DNA of 57,608 nucleotides from JBJXHG01 sp046160865 (GTDB lineage: Bacteria > Planctomycetota > UBA1135 > GCA-002686595), in NCBI GenBank assembly GCA_046160865.1, contig JBJXHG010000096.1:1-57608 (forward strand), given 5' to 3'. Every line of letters begins with the position of its first letter. Within the stretch, counting starts at the first letter, position 1. The translations under genes were made by a program, and so were the position numbers. The notes under the pieces were generated by a model. It was given only the letters and a program-made list of their open reading frames with translations. It had not been told where the DNA came from and did no database searches. Below, one piece after another: positions 33,998-41,486 of this stretch.

Positions 33998-36900
33998 TCA
34001 CCGCGCCGGCTGCGGCGCGCCCTGCTTCGCCAGCCCGCGCAACGCGAGCGCGACATCGCGCTGCCAGGCCTGCGTGAGATACGGCGTCGCCGCATCGAGT
34101 GCGGGACCGACGCGGCTCAGGTCCTCTTCCTTGCCGCGCGCGACGAGCGCCAGCGCTTGGAGCAATCCGTACCGGCGCCATTGGTCGGCGCTCAATCGTG
34201 TCGTGTCGACGTCCTTCAGCGCGTCGAGCGCGAGCGCCATGTAGCGACCTCCGGACGTGTAGCTGAAGCGCGCTTTCACGAGCGCGAGATCCTCGGGCGT
34301 GAGCATCGATTTGTCGCCCATGCCGATCTTCGTGAGCATGCCGCGCATCTCTTCCGGCTTCACTTCTCGGCACACCTTCAGCCACGCGTACTCGGGCAGG
34401 ATCGCGTGATCCGGCGCGAGCGCGAGCGCGAACTCGAACGGCACGAGCGCCTGATCGATCTTCTGCTGCGCCGCGAACACGCGACCGGACAGCACCCACA
34501 AGTCGAGATCGCCGGGTTGCGCGTTCAGCTCGCTGTGTACGAACGACTCGGCCTCGCCCGGATCGACGGCGAGCAGGAATTCGGCCCAGCTCTTCGCCGC
34601 GCCGCGCGCCAGGCTCTCGATCGAGCGGCCCGGATGTGCGGTGCGGAAACGCGCGAGCCGCGCGTACGCGCGCGAGAGGCCGAGCGGCAAGTTCGGCGCG
34701 GACAGATCGACGTCGAGGCGCGCGAGCGCGACGGCGATGCGCGGATCGTCGGGTTGTTCCGCAGCGATCTCGTCGAGCAGCGCGAGCTCGGCCGCGCGGT
34801 CGATCGCGGGCGGCGTCGCGCGGTGCGCACGCTCGAGCACGCCGAGCAACTCACCGGTGCTCGCGAGGTCGGATCCCGACGCGCTCAGCCGGCACGCACG
34901 GCTGTACGCGCCGATCGCCGCCGTGAGCTCGCCGCGGGTCGTGTACAGCTGGCCGAGCTTGCGCTGGATCTCGCCGTTCTCGGGCTCGACGTCGGCCGCG
35001 GCGCGCGCGGCCGCGAGCGCGGGCGCGATGTCGCCGCGCAGCTGGTACTGACACGCTTCGTCGTACAGACGCTCGGCGAGCGTGCCGGACATCTCGCCGA
35101 GCGCTTCCATGCGGTCGAGGCGCAGGAGCAGTCGCACGCGCGGCTCGTACGGCAGCTCGGAGGCGATGCGATCGCGCTGATCCCAGCCCGGACCGAAGTC
35201 CGGCGCGCTGTCGCACAGCCGCGCGGCGGCGTCGCGCGCGCGACCCCACTCCTGGTTCGCTTGGCAGGCGTACGACGTGAGCAGCGTCGGCCAGACGTCG
35301 CCATGGCTTTCGCGCGTCATCGCTTCGAGCTCTTTTTGCGCCCAGCCGATCGTGAGCGGGTGCTGCAGCGCGAGCACCGCGCACAGCGTGCGGCGCGGAT
35401 CGCGTGATCCGTCGGGACCGATCAGGAAGCGGCGCGTCTCGCTCTCGGCGCGCGTGCCGAAGTACGCCGGCGGCAGCCACGGCTCGCTCTTCTGTCGCGC
35501 GGCTTCGGCCGCGGCGAGTTGCCACAGCGGGCTTCTCTCTTCGAGCTTCAGGCCGACCTCGATCAGCGACTGCGCTTCCTCCGGACGACCCGCGATGAGC
35601 GCGATCCAAGCCGACACGAGCGGCGTCGTCGGCAGCGCCGAGAGCCGCAGAGCGGCGGCGGCGCGCGGCGTTTCCTCCTCGTCGCCGTCGTCGCTCGCGG
35701 CGAGCAACGCGACGAGCTCGGTCCGTCCGCCGGACTCGAACGCGTCGGCGCGCTCGAGCAGCTCCGCGACCGCGCGCGGCTGCTCGAGCAGCAGCGCAGC
35801 GACCGCCGCACGCAGCACGACCTCGCCGCCGCGCGTAGCGGTGTTCGCGTCGAGACGCGCGAGCAACGTTTGCGCGGCGGCGGCCGAGCCGCCGGCCAGC
35901 ATGCGATCGATCAGCGCAAGCCAAGTCTTTGGGTCGACGTCGCGCGCGCGCGCGAGCGATTGCGCCATCTGCTCGATGCGCTCGTGGTCGCGCGCGCCGA
36001 GCGCCGCTTCGAGGAACGTGTCGAGCGTGTCCGCCGGCGGGCGCAGAGCGCTGCGCGCGATCGGCACGAGCAACTCGAGCGCGCGCTCCGGACGACCGAG
36101 CTCCAGGTGCAGCTTCGCCGCGAGCCGGATCGCGTCGCGGCCGAGCGACTCGACGCCCACGCGTTCGAGGATCGCGAGCGCACGCAAGCGCTCGCCGCGC
36201 TGCGCGAGCGTGCGCGCCACGTAGAACCGGCCGGCGTGATCGGGATCGTCGCGCATGAGCGTGAGCAGGTCGTCGTGCGTGAGCGAGTCGAGCGGGATGA
36301 GGCGCAAGAACTCGTCGCCCTTCTCGTCGGGCCCGACGAGCTGCAAGCGCTTCAAGTACAGCGCGATCGCTTCGCGCGGATTGCCGAGCGCCTGCGCGAG
36401 CTCGAAGTGCATCTCGAGCGCGGGCAGGAACTCGGGGACGAGCAGTCGCAGGCGGCGGCAGTACTGCGCCGCGGTCTCGAGGTGGCCGGCGTCCTTGTAC
36501 AGCTCGGCCAGCGTGAACAGCTCGTACGGGCTGCCGTCCTCGATCGGCGCCCACGCTCTTCCGTCGGAGATCGCCTGGCGCACGACGGCGACGTCGACCC
36601 CGCTCGCGAGCAACTCGCGCTCACCGAGCTCGCGCCAGGTCGGCATCAGCGCTTCGGTCTGCTTCGGCAAGAGACTCATGCCGCGCGCCCAGCGCAAGCC
36701 CGGCTGCACGAGCCCGCCGCGCGCGGAGCCGTACTGCAAGCGCGCGAGCCGCAACCAAGCCATCCCGTCGCCGTTCGGATCGGCGGCGACCGCGCCTTCG
36801 AGCGCTTCGCGCTCCGCGACCATGTCGGGCGGCGAGCTGTCACGGCAGGCGTGCGCGATCTCGCGCCACGCGATCGCGACGGCATCGGGGAGTGGCGGCC

Positions 36901-38038
36901 GCACTTGCGCGGAGAGGAAGCGTTGCAACGCGAAGCGCCCCTCCGTCGATTCGCCCGCGGCGACCTGCGCGACGCCGATGAAGAAGTCGGCGGAGGGATC
37001 GCCGGCTGCTTTCAAGCGCTTGGCGGCGATCTCGAGCGGGCGTCCGCGGTTTTCGCGGTAGAGCGCGCGGCACATGTCGAGCAGGAGATCGGGCGAGCCG
37101 CCGGTGCGCGTGCTGGTCCACAGCGTCGCGAGCTCCGCGGCGTAACGCGAGCGACCGGTGCGCGCGAGCTCTCGCATGAGGAAGGAGTACGCGGGCTCGT
37201 ACTCCGCGACGCGCGGGATGCGCAGCGCCGCCGCGCACAGATCCGCCGCCGCATCGGATTGATCCGCGCGCTTCAGCAAGTCGAGCAGGCTCAGGAACGC
37301 GTTCGGATCGAACGATTCCGACAAGCTCTGCGCGAGGATCGTGCGCGCGGAAGCCATGTGCTCGCTCGCCGAGAGCGACGCTTCGCGCGCGCGGTCGTAG
37401 TCGATCTCGGCGCTCGTGCTGAAGAACGGTCGCAAGTCGTGCAGCAGCGCAACGCGGCGCGGATCGTCGGGATCCCAGCCCGCGGAGCGCGCGAGCAGCG
37501 CCTTCGCGCGCTCGGACTCGTCGGTGACGAGGCTCTTGTCGAGCACCTCGTAGGCCGCGTTCAGCGCGCGCGCCGCCGCGCGACGGTGCAGGTCGCCGAG
37601 CAGCGCCGTGCCCTCGGTCCAGGCCGGATCGGCGGCGCGCATCTTCTCGACGCGGCCGATGCCGGCGTTGAAGTTGCCCGCGCGCACGTCGATCTCGACG
37701 AGCAGCCGTTCGATGCCGCGATCCCCCGCGCGCAGCTCGAGCACGCGCTCGAGGTCCGTCCGCGCGCGCTCGAAAGCTCCGAGACCCAAGAGCAGGCGAC
37801 CGCGCGTGACCCGGATCTCGCCTTCGAGGCCCTTGTCATGACCGCCGAGCGCGCCCTCGAGCGCGATGTCGAGGTTGGCGAGGGTCTGCTCCTTGTCGTA
37901 GCGCCCCTCCGCGATCTTCTGCTGGACCGTCCGGAAGAAGTCGGTCGGCGTCGACTGGGTCTGGCGCGAGACCATGACGCCGACGGCCGTCATGCAGGCC
38001 ATCGCCACCAGGAACAAGCACCAAGTCGTCCAGCGCAT
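33998..38038 (-). CDS. Very large membrane-anchored TPR protein (possible PrsT analogue)
   Basis: A 1346-residue protein. Residues 5-22 (WCLFLVAMACMTAVGVMV) form an uncleaved-looking N-terminal anchor, placing the rest outside the inner membrane. The remainder is helical repeats of TPR type throughout, with A/L/G/A/P spacing such as GAFERARTDLERVLEL, LKRADQSDAAADLCAAALRI, LGRPERALELLVPIAR and GQLYTTRGELTAAIGAYSRA. No catalytic domain was seen. It lies 17 bp downstream of an NtrC-type regulator gene on the same strand. In XrtA loci a TPR lipoprotein (PrsT) accompanies a sigma-54 regulator (PrsR); this protein lacks a lipobox and is longer, so that role is inferred. Confidence 0.75.
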   Translation of the reverse strand: MRWTTWCLFLVAMACMTAVGVMVSRQTQSTPTDFFRTVQQKIAEGRYDKEQTLANLDIALEGALGGHDKGLEGEIRVTRGRLLLGLGAFERARTDLERVLELRAGDRGIERLLVEIDVRAGNFNAGIGRVEKMRAADPAWTEGTALLGDLHRRAAARALNAAYEVLDKSLVTDESERAKALLARSAGWDPDDPRRVALLHDLRPFFSTSAEIDYDRAREASLSASEHMASARTILAQSLSESFDPNAFLSLLDLLKRADQSDAAADLCAAALRIPRVAEYEPAYSFLMRELARTGRSRYAAELATLWTSTRTGGSPDLLLDMCRALYRENRGRPLEIAAKRLKAAGDPSADFFIGVAQVAAGESTEGRFALQRFLSAQVRPPLPDAVAIAWREIAHACRDSSPPDMVAEREALEGAVAADPNGDGMAWLRLARLQYGSARGGLVQPGLRWARGMSLLPKQTEALMPTWRELGERELLASGVDVAVVRQAISDGRAWAPIEDGSPYELFTLAELYKDAGHLETAAQYCRRLRLLVPEFLPALEMHFELAQALGNPREAIALYLKRLQLVGPDEKGDEFLRLIPLDSLTHDDLLTLMRDDPDHAGRFYVARTLAQRGERLRALAILERVGVESLGRDAIRLAAKLHLELGRPERALELLVPIARSALRPPADTLDTFLEAALGARDHERIEQMAQSLARARDVDPKTWLALIDRMLAGGSAAAAQTLLARLDANTATRGGEVVLRAAVAALLLEQPRAVAELLERADAFESGGRTELVALLAASDDGDEEETPRAAAALRLSALPTTPLVSAWIALIAGRPEEAQSLIEVGLKLEERSPLWQLAAAEAARQKSEPWLPPAYFGTRAESETRRFLIGPDGSRDPRRTLCAVLALQHPLTIGWAQKELEAMTRESHGDVWPTLLTSYACQANQEWGRARDAAARLCDSAPDFGPGWDQRDRIASELPYEPRVRLLLRLDRMEALGEMSGTLAERLYDEACQYQLRGDIAPALAAARAAADVEPENGEIQRKLGQLYTTRGELTAAIGAYSRACRLSASGSDLASTGELLGVLERAHRATPPAIDRAAELALLDEIAAEQPDDPRIAVALARLDVDLSAPNLPLGLSRAYARLARFRTAHPGRSIESLARGAAKSWAEFLLAVDPGEAESFVHSELNAQPGDLDLWVLSGRVFAAQQKIDQALVPFEFALALAPDHAILPEYAWLKVCREVKPEEMRGMLTKIGMGDKSMLTPEDLALVKARFSYTSGGRYMALALDALKDVDTTRLSADQWRRYGLLQALALVARGKEEDLSRVGPALDAATPYLTQAWQRDVALALRGLAKQGAPQPAR

Positions 38039-38055
38039 CGGAGAGGAAGGATGGG

Positions 38056-39531
38056 TCAGTCGGCCGCGATGGGGAAGTCCATGAGCTTGTACTTCCGCAT
38101 CTTGTTGAACAACGTCGTTCGATTCACGCCGAGCATCCGTGCGGTCGCCTTCCGGCAGCCCTTATTTTGCTCCAAAGCGCGCCGGATGAGCTCCCGCTCG
38201 GGCCCGGCCAGCGCCGCGCGCAGCGTGGCGACGTCCTGAGCGGCGATTTCGCACAGCGCCGCCACCACCGCGCCGCCGCGGGCGAGCTCGGGCGCGACGG
38301 GGCCGGTAGCCGGTGTCGCGGGGCCGAGCACCAGGTCGCTCGTCTCGATCGTCTCGCGCGGGCACAAGAGCACGGCCCGCTCGATCACGTGCTCCAGCTC
38401 GCGGACGTTGCCCGGCCACGGATACGACGCGAAGAGGGCCAGGCACTCGGACTGGAAGCGGCGTGCCGGCCGCGCGTACTCCGCCGCGAAGCGCGCGAGG
38501 AAGTGCTCGGCGAGTAGCGCGACGTCGCCCGGCCGCTCGCGCAGGGACGGCAGCCGCAGCGCGACGACGTGGACGCGGTAGTACAGGTCCTCGCGAAAAC
38601 GGCCCGCCGCGACTTCGGAGGAGAGGTCGCGATTCGTCGCCGCGATCACGCGCACGTCGGACGTACGTGTCTTCTCCTCGCCGAGGCGCTCGAACTGTCG
38701 ATCTTGGAGCACGCGCAAGAGCTTCACTTGGAGATCGAGCGAGCTCGTCGAGATCTCGTCGAGGAAGAGCGTGCCGCCGTCGGCGGCTTCGAACTTGCCG
38801 GCCTTGTCGCGCACCGCGCCGGTGAACGCGCCGCGCGCGTGCCCGAACAGCTCGCTCTCGAGCAGCGCGTCCGGCAGCGCGCCGCAGTTGACCTCGACGA
38901 ACGGCGCGTGGCGGCGGCTCGACTGCGCGTGGATCGTGCGCGCGAGCAGCGTCTTGCCGGTGCCGCTCTCGCCTTCGATGAGGATCGTCGCGCGCGTATC
39001 GGAGAGTGCCGCGACGGTGTGCAGCACGCGTTGGAACGCAGGATCGCGCGACACGATGCGCCCGAGCTCGAAGCGCCCATCGAGATCCGCCTTGAGCTTC
39101 TCGTTCTCGCGCTTCAGCGAGCGGCTCTCGACCGCGCGCGCGACCGACACGAGCACCTGCTCGTCCGAGACGGGCTTGCACAGGTAGTCGAACGCTCCGG
39201 CGCGCAGACTCGCGACGGCTTCCTGCACCGAGCCGAAGCCCGCGAGCAGGACCACGGCGGGCGCATTCGGCTGGCGCGCGATCTCGCTCAGGAGCTCGCG
39301 CGGCAGCGTGTCTTGATCGAAGAGGAGCACGGCAGGCTCGATGCTGGCGAGGGCGCGCAGCAGTCGCGGCGCGCCGTTCGCCGCATCCACCGTGTAACCG
39401 GCCTGCCTGAGCGCGGTGACGAACGGACGCGTGGAACTGCCGTCGCCGTCGGCGACGAGGACGCGCTCTCTGTCGCTCGCGGGTGCGGGTCGGGCCGGGG
39501 AGCTCACGTCGAGGTTCTTCGACACGCACAC
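38056..39531 (-). CDS. NtrC-type sigma-54-dependent response regulator with atypical receiver
   Basis: A 491-residue regulator. The receiver-like domain (about 20-140) keeps the phospho-Asp position (LLFDQD) and the CKP lysine. However, the acidic pair reads ADGD instead of DDD, and the Thr switch position is Ala (VVLLAGFGS). The AAA+ domain (about 175-400) is intact: Walker A GESGTGKT, GAFTGA for sigma-54 contact, Walker B GGTLFLDE and FREDLYYRVHV. A Fis-type HTH ends the protein (NKGCRKATARMLGVNRTTLFNKMRKY). No ATG fits before the divergent glycosyltransferase, so the GTG at 39531 (or 39525) is proposed. The TPR gene follows after 17 bp. Confidence 0.87.
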   Translation of the reverse strand: MCVSKNLDVSSPARPAPASDRERVLVADGDGSSTRPFVTALRQAGYTVDAANGAPRLLRALASIEPAVLLFDQDTLPRELLSEIARQPNAPAVVLLAGFGSVQEAVASLRAGAFDYLCKPVSDEQVLVSVARAVESRSLKRENEKLKADLDGRFELGRIVSRDPAFQRVLHTVAALSDTRATILIEGESGTGKTLLARTIHAQSSRRHAPFVEVNCGALPDALLESELFGHARGAFTGAVRDKAGKFEAADGGTLFLDEISTSSLDLQVKLLRVLQDRQFERLGEEKTRTSDVRVIAATNRDLSSEVAAGRFREDLYYRVHVVALRLPSLRERPGDVALLAEHFLARFAAEYARPARRFQSECLALFASYPWPGNVRELEHVIERAVLLCPRETIETSDLVLGPATPATGPVAPELARGGAVVAALCEIAAQDVATLRAALAGPERELIRRALEQNKGCRKATARMLGVNRTTLFNKMRKYKLMDFPIAAD

Positions 39532-39623
39532 GAGCGCGTGTTGAATCCTGTCGACGGGAAGCGCCGGTCCGTGCGGTGGAACGTTCTTCAGGAGGTCCCG
39601 CCTGGCGCCGATAGCGCGCCCGG

Positions 39624-41486
39624 ATGAGCTGCGCTCCCGCCGAACCGGTACGGCTTTCCGTCCTCGTGCCGACACGCGGGCGTCCGGCACGCGTTGCGAG
39701 TCTGCAGCGCGACCTCGCGCGCCAGACCCTCGCGCCCGCGGCGTTCGAGCTGATCGTCGTCGACGACGGCAGCCCGGTTCCGATCGAGCTCGAGAGCGCC
39801 GCCTACGCGACGCGGCTCCTGCGCCAGTCGCACAGCGGACCGGCGGCGGCGCGCAACCGGGGGCTCGCGCACGCGCGCGGCGCGCTGTGCTTGATCCTCA
39901 ACGACGACGCGGTGCTCGCGCAGGACCTGCTCGAGAAGCACGTCGCCGCGCACGCACAGCTCGCGGCGAGCGGTCGCGAGAAGTGCGCCGTGCTCGGCAC
40001 GTTCCACTTCACGGCGTCCGCGTGCCGGAGCCCGTTCACGCAGCTGTGCGATCGCAGCGACCTGTTGTTCGAGTTCTCGCCGCTCGTGCACGAGCGCACG
40101 TACGGCTGGGGCCACTTCTGGACGTGCAACTTGAGCCTTCCGACGGAAGCGTTGCGCGCCGTGGGCGGCTTCGACGCGCAGACGTTCCGCGATGCGGTCG
40201 TCGAGGACTGCGAGCTCGGATACCGGCTGCACCAGCGCGGCTGGCGCGTCGTCCATCGCACGGACCTCGTCGCGCACCATGAACACGTCATCGACGCCGC
40301 GGGGTACTTCGAGCGCACACGCCGGCTCGGACGGAACCTCGCGAAGATGTATCGCAAGCACGGCGACGCGACCTTGCTGCGCTTGGCATCCGGCGCCGAG
40401 GTCGGCGAGCCGCAGTTTCGCCAGTGGCTCGGCACGTACGAGGCGCTGCGCCCGCAGCTCTCGAAGTGCGCGGCGATGCTCGCGCGGCTCGAGAGCGAGC
40501 AGACCGGCGTGGCCCTCGCCGAGTCGACGCTCGCAGCGCTCGCGGCGCTCGTCGCGCGCGTCAGCGCGGTGCCCTTTTGCCGCGGAGTGCTCGAGGAGCT
40601 CACGGGGCACGATCCGGAGACGGCGCTCGTCGAGGGGCCGCGCAGCCGCGGCCTTGCTTCGATCGTCGTGCCGTCGTTCGACGCACTCGCTTCGACGCAG
40701 CGTTGCCTCGCAGCACTGCGTGCGTGCGCCGATCCGCGGCACGCGCAAGAGATCTGGTTCGTCGACAACGGCTCGCGCGACGGCAGCCGCGAGTATCTCG
40801 CCGCTCAGCCCGACGTGCAGCTCCTCGCGAACTCTGCGAACGAGGGCGCACCGCGCGCGCGCAATCAGGCGCTCGCGCGGGCGCGCGGCGACTGGCTCGT
40901 GTTCATGGACAACGACGTCGTCGTCACCCAAGGCTGGCTCGCGCGGCTGATCCACCACGCCGAGATCGATCCGTGGGCCGCCTGCATCGGCCCGGTCACG
41001 GATCGCGCCGCGCACGGACAAGCGATCGAGTACTCGGGCGGCGACGACCCGACCGCTCTCGCGCGCTTTGCCGCCGAGCGCGCCCACGCCTGCGCGCACC
41101 AAGCGCGCTTCGCAGCGCTGCTCTCGTCGTTCCTCGTGCTCGTCCGCCGCAGCGCGATCGACGCGATCGGCGGCTTCGACGAGCGCTTCTCGCCGTGGGG
41201 CTTCGACGACGACGACTTCACGCTGCGTGCGGCGCTCGCGCTCGGTCACAACCGCGTGGCGCTCGACGTGTTCGTGCGACACGCGTCGTACTCCGGTCCG
41301 AAGCTCGAGCGGCACACGCGCCTGCTCGCGGAGAACTGGCGGCGCTTCCGCGCGAAGTGGGGCCTGCCGCACGACGCGCCGCACGGCGACTACGCCGGCC
41401 TCGCGCAGGTCCTCGACACGCGCCACGAGCGCGACGTCCTCTACGTTCCTTACGACACCCCGTTGAAAAGAGCAGCGCGCGCATGA
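39624..41486 (+). CDS. Two-domain GT2 glycosyltransferase
   Basis: A 620-residue protein with two GT-A domains in tandem and no membrane segment. The first (about 8-240) has LSVLVPTRGRPARVASL, LIVVDDGSP, a CLILNDDAV metal site and a galactosyltransferase-like C-part AVGGFDAQ with EDCELGYRL. The second (about 340-560) has SIVVPSFDALASTQRCL, WFVDNGSRDGS, the DxD of LVFMDNDVVV, and AIGGFDERFSPWGFDDDDF. Such tandem enzymes add alternating sugars to glycans or glycoproteins. It starts divergently from the NtrC-type gene and overlaps the next gene by 4 bp. Donor and acceptor are unknown. Confidence 0.85.
   Translation: MSCAPAEPVRLSVLVPTRGRPARVASLQRDLARQTLAPAAFELIVVDDGSPVPIELESAAYATRLLRQSHSGPAAARNRGLAHARGALCLILNDDAVLAQDLLEKHVAAHAQLAASGREKCAVLGTFHFTASACRSPFTQLCDRSDLLFEFSPLVHERTYGWGHFWTCNLSLPTEALRAVGGFDAQTFRDAVVEDCELGYRLHQRGWRVVHRTDLVAHHEHVIDAAGYFERTRRLGRNLAKMYRKHGDATLLRLASGAEVGEPQFRQWLGTYEALRPQLSKCAAMLARLESEQTGVALAESTLAALAALVARVSAVPFCRGVLEELTGHDPETALVEGPRSRGLASIVVPSFDALASTQRCLAALRACADPRHAQEIWFVDNGSRDGSREYLAAQPDVQLLANSANEGAPRARNQALARARGDWLVFMDNDVVVTQGWLARLIHHAEIDPWAACIGPVTDRAAHGQAIEYSGGDDPTALARFAAERAHACAHQARFAALLSSFLVLVRRSAIDAIGGFDERFSPWGFDDDDFTLRAALALGHNRVALDVFVRHASYSGPKLERHTRLLAENWRRFRAKWGLPHDAPHGDYAGLAQVLDTRHERDVLYVPYDTPLKRAARA

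Noticed and set aside
35519..38239. 906-codon open frame on the plus strand inside the TPR gene
   Set aside because: Antisense shadow with Arg/Glu-rich low complexity; the minus-strand product has an anchor and TPR repeats.
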